From Mycteria americana (taxonomy: Eukaryota > Chordata > Aves > Ciconiiformes > Ciconiidae), in NCBI RefSeq assembly GCF_035582795.1, contig NC_134366.1, forward strand, positions 171,504,401-171,568,400: DNA of 64,000 nucleotides, given 5' to 3'. How positions within the stretch are numbered: position 1 is the first letter of the stretch; the number at the start of each line of letters is the position of its first letter. Position numbers and translations under genes: made by a program. Below, one piece after another: positions 24,820 through 36,720 of this stretch. A model generated the notes under the pieces. That model had not been told where the DNA came from. It ran no database searches and worked only from the letters and a program-made list of their open reading frames with translations.

Positions 24820-27800
24820 TGCACCGTGTATGGCCAGGCTGGCGCTGGGCTAAGCTAACTATGGCTAGACCTGCAGTTTGCCATTCCCAGCCCTATGTCC
24901 CAGCCATCCCCACTGTGCCAGGTGCTGCCCCACCAATGCCAAGTGAAAATTGTGCCCAAAAAAAGGAGTCAGGCTGCTCCAAAAGAGAATTGATTTCCCA
25001 TCAGATCAGTGGCTGAGTTGAAGCGACACCGCAAACCTCCAGACTTCCCGGCTCTGCATCCATACTCTCACCTGCTGACTCCTCCTCCAACTAACAGTGA
25101 TTTTTGCCTCCCCAGGTTGCGGATAGGATCTGAAATGCCTCCAGAATCCTCCAGCCATGAACAAGGTGTCCGCGCATGTAACTGGGCATCACTCTGAAAC
25201 CATGTCCTGTGGCTCCTCCTTTCCTCCCCTGTCCAGCACCCATCCCACCCCAGCCTGAGCCCAAACTGAAGGCTTACATCTTCATACATCTGCTCTCACT
25301 TTTTATTTCCTCCACAAGGAAGACTGGTGCAATGCGAAATGCACCATAAACCAAAGCATGATCGTACAACACTGAAGAAAGTCTCCAGTGAGGTGCACAC
25401 TTTCCTTACAGGGGGCAGAGCTGAGAAACGGTCGTAAGTCCATTTTTTCTTGGCGGGGGATGAATTCACAGCTTGTCTACCCCAGCCAGCAGCAGGGCTG
25501 GGCTCAGAGAAGTTCGTGAAGGTCTGCAGAGCAGACATTGGTCTCCATCACCCCTGGGGCTGGCAGTCCCCAAAACCATGCCAGTCCCAGTGATGGTTTA
25601 TAGTCTCCCAAAAGTGCTGATCACAGAGCAGGGTTGCAAGCCACCAAGGAAGGCTTTCCAAACCCAGCAGGGATGCTCTTGGCACAGCAAGCTGCTTTTA
25701 CACCACACCCCAGCTTTTTTGCCTTGTTTTCCTAAAGAAACAAGATTTATGTGAATCATCCTGGGCAGTTTCAACCCAAACAATGTCGAACTGACGAGCC
25801 CTCAAGGAGATTCTGTTCCCTCCAGATTTGCAGGGGAAAAGCAGCCACTGCCCCAGGAGAGTGTGGCACCGAGGGGGCCCTCCCTGTGCTTGGCAGAACC
25901 TCACTGAAACCACAGGCAAAAACAGAGGTGAGCTGTGCCACTCCATCCGTGGGAGCCCCTCCACCCTGGCACCCACCTCTGCCTGGCCACCCCAGCAGCC
26001 TCAGGTGCGAAAGGTGGTGTTTGAAGCCTGTCCCACACCAGCTGCTCTCCCAGCTGGAAACATAGAGAGGTGACGTTTTGGGGCAGCAAGGCTCTGCCCT
26101 GGCTGGGGAGGGGGGTGGTGGTGGGGGTGTGCAGATGCATGGTGGGCAGGAGACATTGGGGTGGGTTGGGAGCGGGGACAGATGGGAGTGTTGGACTGTG
26201 TCTTTGGCGATGAGGTGCCACCCAGCCGATGCATCGATCTGCTGGCAGGAGGGGAGGACCATCCCCTCCTGCCATGGAGGAGAGGGCTGGCAGAAACCCC
26301 ATACAACCCCATATTGCCATTGTCCTGCTCCCAACCTTTGTCCCCCACCTCTCGGAGGTGTTTGGTGTAGGGTCCCAGGCCAGCTTGGCACTGCATGTCC
26401 ATGCTGGGCAACATGGCTGAGCCCCTCCATGGTCTGAGAGAGGAGACCTCATGGCATCTCCTTCCACCACCAGTGGGACAGGGAGGCTGGGATGGCCTCC
26501 ACTTCTCAACAGGAGGGCACAAAGCAGATGCCCCATTCAATTAGTCCATCAGATGGGGCTGCACACACAGCCACTGAGTTCATTCCCCATCTTGGGGGGA
26601 TGGCTTCTTGCCACAAGAGATGATAGGACTGGGCAAGCCCGGCCGTGTATGATGGGAGGAAGAGGATTGAAAGGGCAGGATGCTTGGATTCGTCCTGCTG
26701 GGTTGTCATCTCCCCCTTGGATTTATCACCCACTGCTAATTAGAGGCAGCCGGCTCTGTCTAATGTGGACAAGCCCCGGCTGCATGCTCGCAGGCAGGGA
26801 GGGCACGGCTTGCCACATCCAGGCAAAGGGCTCTCAGACGCTTCAGCTCAGCTCGTGTCCTCAGGAGCTCACAGCCGAGTCGGGGCGGGGTGGTGGGGGA
26901 ATGTGAAGGGTAGCAAAAGCGAGGCAGGCTCTGCTGGGGCAAGCACAGCCCAGAGCTAAGCTTTTCTTCTGGCAGCCGGCACCAGACATTCGCAGGAGGA
27001 TTATTTTTTCTTTTCTTTTCTTTTTTTTTCCTCCTGAAGTGGCCCGAATGGGCCCTGGGAGGGGAGAAGATTATTTTAACCTGACATGTTCCCTTTGGTC
27101 CTTCCAACGTGGTCAATCCCAAAAGGCTGCAGATGCTCTTCCACCTTCACTCACTGTCCCATCTGCCAGGAAGTGCAGATCCCACCCTCCACCAAGCCTT
27201 CCCCCCCCAGGACTCCTCCCTGGATGGAGGCTGTGGAAGCTGCCCACGCCGCCCTGAGGATCCCCCCATTGTCTTCCTCACTCCCAGGGAGACCCGATGA
27301 CACAGCTGGGGCTGCGACCGCGTGAGCCGTGGCAGGGCGGGGAGGAATCTTGGACGAGATGCTAGGAGCGGGAAGGACCCACGGCGCAGTTTGGTTTGGC
27401 AGCCCCTTACGGACAATAAAAGGTCAGGCTGTGGAGGAGCTTGTTTTGTTTTTTTTTATTTCCCTGGCTTTTGTTCAAGGCTGCGTCCTTAAGGACGGGG
27501 ATTCTCTACCCTGGTGGCAGGCTGAGAGCATGGGTGGGCAGCTGGCTGTTTGTGCTGGTGGGTTTTCTGGTGCGCAAAGGATTTCACTCGAGCGCAGGCT
27601 GTGAGAGGAGAAGGCTGGGGTGGGTATGAGCTCAGGGTGAGATGGCAGTGGAACTGGGCAGCAGGATCTAGCTTGACCCCGGGTCCAAAATGTGAGGCAT
27701 CTTCTCTTTTGCACTGAGGTTTTGGGGGCTACCAGTGGACCTGGTGGATCAGGAATTTGTGGAGGAAGACACATATTGTGAAGGAAGCTGCACATGTGGA

Positions 27801-28395
27801 ATAAAATGAGGACAGTCTCTTGCCAAACAGCCCCAAGCAGAGCCCAAGATGAGGCAACAGGAGGGTCCTTATGGCAATGGTCAAGTGAGGTTCTCCAGTG
27901 TGGTCCAGTGGTCTCAGTGGGTCAGCTGCTTCACTCCTTGATTTCAGGTAGGATTTGAGGTTTTAGAAATGGTGCTGTTGCTTCCTAAACTTCTGAGGGC
28001 AGGGACAGCTTCCTACAGCTGTGCATCACACCCAGCCTGATCCCTGCCGTCCCACAGCCTGAGGGTCAGAGACCACAACACACCACTGTCACACAGAAAG
28101 GGCTTTGCAGACCACGCTGGCTGCACATCTCCAACAGCTTGGAGGGGTGAGTTAAGCTCTCACCAGGGGTATCCTACCAGGCTCCACACAACCACCTCCT
28201 CTTCTTGGCCACTGTGCAAGGCCACTGGGATATGCTGTGAGCCTCCATGAGCTTAGATGCTGCCATTGTACTTATCTTCTAACTGAGCTTTCGTAAAAAC
28301 TCCAGGATGCAATAAGGAAACCAGTTCTTGGATGAAGAGCAGCTGTTTCAGGCTCAACCCAAGCAAGACTAGAGCTTGGCTCCTTGGAAGATGCA
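24820..28395. other. Gene-free, GC-richer stretch
   Basis: I see no supported gene. Open frames on both strands between 25700 and 26900 are long (up to 219 codons) only because the DNA is GC-rich and stop-poor. They overlap in several frames and show no domain. A T/C-rich tract lies at 27003-27034. Confidence 0.55.
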
Positions 28396-29006
28396 AAGGC
28401 TGTCATGGTTTAACCCCAGTCGGCAACCAACCACCACACAGCTGCTCACTCACCCTCCCCCCCGGTGGGATGGAGGAGAGAATCAGAAGGGCAAAAGTAA
28501 AAAAACTCATGGGTTGAGATAAGAACAATTTAATAATTGAAATAAAATAAAATATAATAATAATAATAATAGTAATAATAATAATTGCAATGAAAAGGGA
28601 AAACAACAAAAAGAGAGAGGGGAACAAAACTGAAGAAAAAAACCAAGTGATGCAACTGCTCACCACCCACCAACTGACGCCCAGCCAGTCCCCAAGCAGT
28701 GATTGCTGTCCCCTGACCAACTCCCCCCAGTTTCTATACTGAGCATGACATCATATGGTATGGAATAGCCCTTTGGCCAGGTTGGGTCAGCTGTTCTGGC
28801 CATGCTCCCTCCCAGCTTCTTGTGCACCTCCTCGCTGGCAGAGCATGGGAAGCTGAAAAGTCCTTGACTTGGTATAAGCACTGCTTAGCAACAACTAAAA
28901 CATCAGTGTGTTATCACATTATTCTCATGCGAAATCCAAACCACAGCGCTATAGCAGCTACTAGGAGGAAAATTAACTCTATCCCAGCTGAAACCAGGCC
29001 AAAGGC
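28396..29006 (-). mobile_element. Solo LTR of an endogenous retrovirus with 5-bp target duplication
   Basis: A 601-bp LTR lies at 28401-29001, bounded by an exact AAGGC duplication (28396-28400 and 29002-29006). Read on the minus strand, it begins TGGCCTGGTTTCAGCTGG and ends ACCATGACA, with the usual TG...CA termini. This is recognisable as a very common avian LTR type. A 5-bp duplication fits ERVL-like (class III) elements. The opposite flank shows no internal retroviral sequence, so the provirus was lost by LTR-LTR recombination. A TATAGAA word near 28735 and an ATTAAA near 28532 on the minus strand could be its promoter and polyadenylation signals. Confidence 0.9.
28549..28587. repeat. AAT trinucleotide microsatellite inside the LTR
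   Basis: An imperfect run of AAT units (with one AGT variant) sits in the 3' half of the LTR on the minus strand. It probably grew from an A/T-rich stretch of the LTR itself. Length is likely variable between individuals. Confidence 0.85.
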
Positions 29007-29394
29007 TTTGATGCATGGGCCAATATCTTCTCCTGGTCGCCAGTACCCGTACTAATGTGGTACTAAGCCTCAGGAGCCTGCTGAGCAGATCGACTGCCTT
29101 TATGGGCCAGACATGTCTAGGAGCGATGTCAGGCTAATAATAACAGGCTGATTGTTAATAATAACAGTCTGATCCGCAATCTGATACATGAAAACAGAAA
29201 GAACAGAAATATAATAAATGCCAGTCAATGTGTTTTTATGGAAAAGGGCTCTTGTACCAATTTGATTTTGTTCTTTTAGATCATAAGGTTGGTTCATAAA
29301 CATAACTGTATATGCAATATGCTTGTAAAATACTGGCTTTGTACAGCGTGGCATTCCAGTGGGGGGAAAATGCACTGCACATCAGTAGAGCACG
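29007..29394. other. Unannotated stretch beside the LTR
   Basis: AT-rich unique sequence with short TAATAATAACAG-type repeats at about 29136-29170. I see no gene or recognisable element. Confidence 0.5.
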
Positions 29395-30010
29395 TGTTAA
29401 ATGAGCTAAGAGTTGGCTAACTGACAGATCTCAGAAAGTGGTGATCAATGGGGAATCGCTAGCGACTGGATCTGTTTCTTTGGAGGAAAATCCTAGGCCC
29501 AAAGCCATGCAGCCTTCTCCACCAGTGAGCTGGAAATAAAGGCAAAATTGCTCCTGAAGAAGCTAGGAGGGGAGAAAAATAAGTGGAATGAAGTGGATGA
29601 GGACAGCCAGCCACAGGACAAGCCCTGGTCAGCCTCTCTTGGTAAGAAGCTGTTTCCATGCAGAGTTTAGCCCAGCTGGCTGGAAAAGTTATATCCCTGG
29701 GGAAAAGGACCCAGTGGTGTGTTGAGGGATCAAAGTGCAATGGGCTGCAGCTCAACCTCTTCACGGCATGATGGATTGCGTGGCAACAGATGATGGAGCC
29801 AGAGACATCTCTTTGCAGGGCTTTGCGTTTGATAAATCTGCATCCCATGATAGAAGCACTCTCAATAGAAAACAGATGACGGGTTGAGTAAGGGGTGCAT
29901 GTAGGGAAGTGATTTAACTGCTTTAGATGGAGTCTGAAATTGGGTACAACATAGAATTCTGGTGTCCACGCTTTAGAGAGGATACTGAATTGTCTATGTG
30001 GGGAGCATGC
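29395..30010 (+). repeat. Ancient CR1-like RT scraps, plus strand
   Basis: Two short stretches translate like eroded CR1 ORF2. About 29411-29480 reads LTD.SQKVVINGES, matching the region just before the GVPQG motif. About 29927-30000 reads YNIEFWCPRFREDTEL, matching the CR1 tail segment after LVRPHLEY. The order and spacing are right for one CR1 copy, but the sequence between is barely recognisable. This copy is much older than A to F. Confidence 0.6.
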
Positions 30011-30192
30011 AGTCTGGACATAATTTCCTCTAGAGCTATGGACACCTTAACCCTAACAGAAGGAGCTGGAGGAGACAGCTGCAGTGTCAGGAGAAGGTGC
30101 ATGCCCCAAGGGGAGTATGTCTCCGGAGTCTCTTTCAGTGACCCAGTTTTGCACCCTGTGAGCTATAAGATATTCTTTTCTTCTCTGGGATC

Positions 30193-30340
30193 GTCATAGG
30201 ACTACAGGATAATTCAGGCTGGAAGGGACCTCAGGAGGTCTCCTGCTCAAAGCAGGGTCAGCTATGGGGGTCAGCCCAGTTGCTCATGGCTTTATCCTGA
30301 AACCCTCCCAGGATGGAGACTGCAGATACAACAGGTTGAG
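30193..30340 (-). repeat. Old CR1 3' tail fragment, minus strand
   Basis: The plus strand shows the complement of a CR1 3' end: ATAATTCAGGCTGGAAGGGA followed by CCTCAGGAGGTCTCCTGCTC and AAAGCAGGGTCAGCT, with a degenerate continuation including CCAGGATGGAGACT. It matches the older CR1 tail type also seen near 16.3 kb. It lies next to the plus-strand scraps at 29.4-30.0 kb but in opposite orientation, so it is a separate insertion. Confidence 0.75.
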
Positions 30341-33300
30341 GAGCTGCAACCAGAAAGGCTCAACTTCGCTTCCCCTGTATGTCACTTGGCTACAGCTGGG
30401 GTAGTTACAGACATGTGTCTCTCTGCACTACTGAGCCATGTTGTCTCCCTCAACCTAGCAGATTTGCAACACAGGAAGAGCCCCAAGATGTTCGGCCCTG
30501 GTATTTCACAGCACCGGGTGAGTTTTCACGATAGCCCCTTTATCACAGCCCTTGGTTTGAGTGCTGAGCACCCACCCACCAAAAACGAGTGCCTTGAACT
30601 GGACACCCTGAAACCCGTCTGGCCGTCCTTCTCTGTCACCCATGGCTGCCTGAGCACTGCAAAACAAGCCGGTGTTGTTTGCCTTAAAGACCAAAGCTCA
30701 TTTACATGCATTGCTTCTCCCTGTCTCCACCTGATATCCAGACAAGATGCCCTGGCTTAAGTGAGTCAGTCCCCAGCTGAAGTCAGCAGCGCTGCCAGCC
30801 TCACAGTTATCTCTGCAAGGCGGAGGCAGCTCTTGCGTCGTGCTTCTCCCAGCGCCGAGCCGTCAGGTCTCCAATCATCTCCCACCCCCGCTCCTTGGAC
30901 TGAACCCCAGCTTGGCCGTGACACGTCCCTGGAGGCTGCCTGGTTGCTGTGGGAGAGCCGTGCAGCCTCCTCTGCTCTGCGAGCCCCAAGGGAGATGTTG
31001 CAACAGAAACCAGCACCTGCAGCCAGGGAAGGGCATTTTCCACAGCCACTGCTTTTGAGGGGAACTCCCTGGCTGGGTGCAGCACACGTAGCTCTCCTGC
31101 GGGATGCGGGAGAGGCTGTCAGGTGGGTTTTTCTTCCTTTTTCTTTTTTTTTTTTTTAAGGATGCGCTGACAAAGCTCCAGGTGGCTGTTTGGCAGCCAC
31201 ACTTTGTCCTCGGCTGCTGACGCTGACAGCGAGTGACTCAGCCCTTTCCAGGCTCTGTGCAAGCCTCTTCCCCTCCTGCCACTCAAATGTTTGCTCTCTC
31301 TGACGGCTAAAACAAATTCTGCCCCGCGGTCCTGCCCAGTGAGCGGCTCAGGCAGGGCAGCACAGAGCTGTGGGCACGGCACGGAGCTGTGATTTGCAGA
31401 ACCCCCTTTCTGAACTGTGGGGGTAGTTGTGTAAGTCTGGGCAAAGGGTTTCTCTTTCCCCTCCTTGCTCTGTTTGCAGGGAAAGCTCCCAGGGGAAAAC
31501 CCACCCCTGGTGATCCGCATTACTGTACCTTTGCCAAGCAGTGCCTAATTCCCCACTTGACTTCTCAGCTACATTTGTTACAAACATTTTAATTTTCTTC
31601 CCAACCCAAGCTCTGCCCTACATTTTCATACCTATGAGCATGGGAGTTTCCAGATACCGCAGTGCAAGTAGGGCAGCACCTCCCACCATCCTGTGCCTCG
31701 TGCCCAGACCCACAGGGTCCCCCAGATCCTGGGGGGAGGTGACACCTTCGCCCCTTGCAGCCTCCCATCGCTGCACAGCCTCTCCCTGATGGTGCATGTG
31801 TCCCTGGGCACAGAGGAAAGCTGGAAGACCCCTTTCAGACAGCACGATGTCCTCAGGTGGAGATGTTGCAAAAGGGCCGATCCCAAGCGGGTTGACAGGA
31901 GCAGTGATGAGAGCTGCGCTGTGCCCAGGAAGAGCCAGTGTTGGCTGTGACAGCCAGCAGCGGTCCAAAATAAGCAAGAAAAGGTTTCATCATGGCTCAG
32001 CACGTAGCAAACAGGAAGCAAAGCAGCCCTCAGTCTCGTGAGCCTGGACCATGGCTGGTCTAGACTTTACTGAAGACCCTGCAACCTTTGCCTCCATGGC
32101 TCTGCAGAGAGCTGACTTTCTGAGGTGGGTTAGTAACATTGACAGGGTGAGCTCTGAGCCATGGGTGATCTGCCAAGGCTTTGGGTGTCTCCAGCGTGGG
32201 TGTCTCTAAGTGAGCTGGGTGTCTGGGGACCCTCTGCAGCGGTGGAGCTCTGAAGGAAGTGTCGATGCGAGTATGAGATTGATCCCTCCCGAATCTCCGG
32301 TATTAACTCTTGACTTGATCCTGTTGACTGGAAAGGGAGCCAGGGATGGGACACCACACTGTGGACACCCACCTTGAGCTGGGTGGATCTCACTAATTTT
32401 GGTGTTGGCAAGACTGAAGACACTGAAATATGTGGGTGTGATGGGGCTTGTAGGTACCCACCTCCTCTGCTGAGAAGGGGCTAAGGCACTGCAGATCGTG
32501 GCACAAGTTGGGAAGAGATCCCAGGACCTGTGAGTGGCCAATTCAGAACTTTCCAGACAACCCCAATTTGATGGGCTTTCATAGTGCTCCTCTTGGGGAG
32601 GGCAGGAACCTGTGCATGGAGTGGCAACAGCCTAACACAGAAGGTCGGGGTCTGGCTTGCAAAGGGGTGCACCTTTTTCAGTGACAGAGGGCGAGGAGGA
32701 ATGCAGGCAGGTAGGAGACAGCGTGTACAGGCAGGAGTGCAGGCGGGTGTTTCTCCAGCACACATGCCCGCATTCAGAAGTCCCCCTGGCCCTCCTGGTT
32801 GGGAGGCGAGGCAGCAATTAGGCTGATTGAAGGCCCAGTGGCTTATTGCACAACCCTGGAGGCAGTGCCCCTTGCAGCTTCGTGGTTCAAAGCATGTGAG
32901 ATAAGGATCTGCCTTGCAGAGCACTTGGGGAGCGCTGGGCAATCCAAGGACAGCTCTGGCCACGCCACCCCGCTGCAGCCCTCCCCTCTTCCAAGCTGGC
33001 ATCTCACTTGGAAAGCCCTCTTGAGTCTACAGCAGCATGAGGGGACTTTCCTCCCCCCTTCCCCACTTACCCCACCCAACCCCTTGTAATTACTTGGAGC
33101 TCACACAATTAGTGTCAGCTTTCCTTGCTTACCAGCCTGTTCATGCAAGCTCCTGCTCCTCAGCCTCCATGGAGCCTCTGGTCTTTGCCTTCCTGCCTTG
33201 GTCATGGGGGGCAGAGTTAAAAACCCAACTGGTTTTGTGAGTGAAGCCTGTTTTTGTGTCCAGTGGGTGGTCTCTGCCAGTGGTGAAGCACTGAGCAGAT

Positions 33301-35819
33301 CTCCAATGGGTGGGGTGTGTCTAATGTCTCCTCTGGGTGGACTCTTGGGTATCTAACCAAGGTTAGGCCATGCTTTACCGGACATACCGCTTAGGTCTGT
33401 CCTTTATTTGCTATTTTCATTGGTCTTGTAGGAACACGGTGTTGTTGGGAGCTCTCGTGCTCTGCGGGGTTAAATCAATCATTGGACTGAAATTCTTGGG
33501 GTAGAGAGATGGATGGACAAACGGGCCTTACAAGGCTCAAGACTAATCATCGAGACTAATACTGAACCATCAGTCTGGCAGTGGAAGTGTATGGCAACCT
33601 GATCACACTCCTGAATTTGAAGCTGTAATGTCAGTGCTCACCTTGCAGCAGCCTTGCAGCAGCTTCCCATGCAGCAACCCACCGGCCTGTGCCCCCCTGC
33701 CCTAACCCAGGGCTGAGCTGGTTGAATGTTTTCCCCTGGAAGAGCTTTGCTATGGACAACACTCACTGGAGAGGGTCAAAAGCTCCCCCAGATCTGCTGG
33801 CTTTTTGAACTGTGGTGGTTCCCAAGAGCTCACCTCTTCAGCAGCCTGGCTGGTACATTATAGTGCCCGGTTCCTCCAAGAGTCCCAGCTACAGGGCAGG
33901 ACTGAGGGGGTCTGGAGTTGGAACTGAATGGTGAGAGTGTGTAAGTAAAACCGATCTCACGTCTTCCAAATCAGACCTCTTTTCCTAGCAGGCCCTTCTT
34001 CCAGAAAACATTGAGTCCAGGTCATTTCAGCCTTCCCCCTCTCCCAGGCAAGGGAAGATATTTTCCCATAGATAACACATGCCCGTCGTTACTGCAGAAA
34101 TGCTGAGATATCTGCCATGTCTTTGAGTGTCCTATGTCCTGTCTAGCTTAGTTGCCTCTGCAGTTTTAACTTGCTCAGTTGGTTCTGAGCCTGAAGAAGA
34201 GCTAGACTGGACCACAGCTGACCACAAAGCATTAGTGGGGTTAGGGATAAATATCACATTGCAGAGGTCATCCTCCCATCCTGACCTTGGATGGGACAAA
34301 ACGTCTGTCCTGTTCTTAGAAGTTCTCCAAAGGCTTGAATACCACGTCCTCCCTCCAAAAGTCCATTTCACCAGCAGAAAGTCTACCCTTATATTCAACC
34401 CGGCTCCTCCTTGCTGGTGTGCTGACCAGTCCACCCAGTCTACCTTCCTGGGTGGACTAAGGTCAACATGTCTTGTGTTGCTCAGCTGGGAGGTGCTGCC
34501 CCAAGACCTCAGTCACTGAGCAGCTGCTCTCCACCCAGTAGATTTAGCTGTTCAACTGGTCTATAGTAGGAAAAGCAGCAAGGAAGGGAGAAGCAGCCAC
34601 CAGATCTCCAGCTACAAGATCTTCCTAACCCAGGCGTCCCTGGCAGGTGTGTTTGTGCTGGCAGACGATGTATATTTAGGAGTTGGTCCCTCCCATTGCT
34701 GCTTCATGCCAGAGCTCAGAGGCTGGTCACAGTCCATCCAGGTATTTGGTGTGTTTCTGGTACAAGGGCTGCCCACTGCATAGGTGGCCTCAAGTGGTCA
34801 GGCTCTTGCATGCTGCGATTTATTAACTATGGCCCTTTGGGGGCCCAACCAGGGCCCTCAGTTGGGCAGCTTGTCCAACAGCACCCTACAGCCTTGCTGT
34901 GGGGTCAGCTCTTTCCACGTGGGATAAAAGGCATCCTTGAGCCTTACAACATCTTTTATCCAACTGCATCAGTCGAGACACGCTGGACACAGGATTAGGG
35001 TGTGTGTGGGCTCTGCTTATGCCAATTATTTGATGATGAGATGGGTACTTAAAAACCATGACACTTTGGTAAGTGAGCAACACAATTAGCTCACTCAGCC
35101 AAGGCAAGTCTGCTGCTGCGGACCAGCTCTGGGATCTCCCCGCTGCCAGACTCTCCTCTGGAGAAGACCTTGCCTGGACTGGGAGTAAATGCTGTGCTGA
35201 TGGCTGGACTCTCTCTGGCAAGGTGCTGGCTCCTGACGCTGCTGTGATCATGGTGGCTATGCTGGGGGGATGCTGGAAGTGGGGGTGCCAGATGCTGGCC
35301 TGGCAATCACCGCTGAAGACCTGCACAATGTTTTGCTCAGGAAGGGCTGGAGATGGACCGTGCAGTGACTATGCTGGATGGGACAGAGAGCAGCCCACGG
35401 GGAAAAGGGCTTTATGTGAACGCCTGGAGCCCTAGGTGCACCCCTTGCACCTGCCCTGGCACAGGGCAAATCAATTCTCTCTGCCCTGGGCTCTACTTTA
35501 TCTAATTTGGCTGCAGCCCATCATCTAATTGCAGTAAGTCCAACCCTTTCCCAGCCACCTCTGTTGTCTGTCCTGGGAGCTCCCAGGAAAGGGGAATGGG
35601 ATGAGAGGAGGAAAATAACCCAGGAAATGGGTGGGGAATGTAGCTGGGGCACATCTGGGATGGGACGGGAGTGGGCTGATGTCTCCAGCCAAGGGGAGGC
35701 AGCAGGGCCCCAACAGCCCCCCTCTGCATTCCTCCACCGTCCCTTGGCCGGAGTTCAGCTCTACCTTTGCCTCCCCCATCTTGATAACTCCCCCATTAGC
35801 AGCACCGCAGCACACAGGG
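30341..35819. other. Gene-free stretch downstream of the PTP4A3 transcript ends
   Basis: No supported gene or repeat was found. Open frames up to about 170 codons exist in GC-rich parts (31-33 kb, 35 kb) but overlap on both strands and carry no recognisable domain. Confidence 0.55.
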
Positions 35820-35841
35820 AGGTACAAAACAGTGAACGCTT

Positions 35842-35847
35842 TTTATT
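35842..35847 (-). terminator. Candidate distal polyadenylation signal AATAAA
   Basis: Canonical hexamer on the minus strand. Cleavage would fall at about 35820-35828. A GT-rich element follows at about 35795-35820, which makes this the best-formed polyadenylation signal in the area. Confidence 0.5.
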
Positions 35848-36083
35848 TCGCTGCTGGAGTGAAACCACTGTAATTTCATAAAACTCAAAAAAAAAAAAAA
35901 AAAAGTGATTACTAAAAGGCATACATTTTTGTTTTCCTTTTTACACAAGACGTAAGTAAACAGACAAGTTTCTTTTTAAAAAGGTTATAAAGTGTCAAGA
36001 TCCTATACCTCATCTGCATATTCAAAGTGATGCCGTCTGATACAAAAAGCATTGGGTATAATAATTTAGCTATGGCTCAGACC

Positions 36084-36107
36084 AAAAAAAAAAAAAAAAA
36101 AAAAAAA
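36084..36107. repeat. A/T homopolymer run
   Basis: About 24 consecutive A on the plus strand (T on the minus strand), inside the 3' UTR-like block. A similar run of about 18 A lies near 35889-35906. Confidence 0.9.
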
Positions 36108-36720
36108 GAAGTCATCTGGGCTTAATCTACATACTACTATGATTGCCCATGGAGTTAAAAAGGAAAATATGCAGTTCTTTGTTGCACAGAAAGAAACAGC
36201 AGGGAAGTCGAGAGTTCACTGGGAGATCGTCATCTAAAGGGAAGCCGAGCGCGGCGAAACGCCCCCCTCCCCGGGAATGTCTGCCAGAGCCTGCAAGCGG
36301 GACCGCAGCCGGCCCGTGATCCCCCGCTGCGCAAAGAAACCAGCCACATTTTTCTCCCACCAGACAGTATCCCATCCAAATCCACCCGCCAAACTGCACC
36401 TACCCAGCCTGCTGGAAGCAAATAAGATATAAGACCCTGGAAACTGCCTGGAAGTCACGAATCTCCCTGTGCGCTTTCCCACTGGGACTAATAAAAAACA
36501 AACAAACCCAATGAAAAAAAAAAAAAAGAAAACGACTCATTCTATTGTAGATAGAGCAAGACTCTTTGCTTCCTCGGGAAATCTGTTACTCATAAGCCTC
36601 CTCATCCGAAGCTCTCAGCCCAAGCACCACAGCATCAGCCTTATTGCAAGACTCATAATACGAATTTACAAATGCGAAGTCTTTAAATACGCATCACCAG
36701 ACTTTTCTTAAATAAAGAGC

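Larger units (their letters stand above)
35820..36720 (-). other. 3' UTR-like segment with AATAAA polyadenylation signal
   Basis: Read on the minus strand, this block has the composition of a terminal 3' UTR: unique, AT-rich, with several long T runs and no open frame. AATAAA lies at 35842-35847 and is followed about 20-40 nt downstream by a GT-rich stretch (TGTGTGCTGCGGTGCTGCT), the expected downstream element. It could be a distal end of PTP4A3, whose stop codon is 4.8 kb upstream, or the last exon of another minus-strand transcript. Assignment is inference. Confidence 0.5.

Noticed and set aside
25771..26540. Three overlapping minus-strand frames of 179-219 codons
   Set aside because: Several frames open at once over the same GC-rich DNA is a sign of low stop frequency, not coding.
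33400..33600. Short words reminiscent of small-subunit rRNA (CTGAAATTCTTGG)
   Set aside because: Only one short word matches and the surrounding order does not, so I do not call an rRNA fragment.
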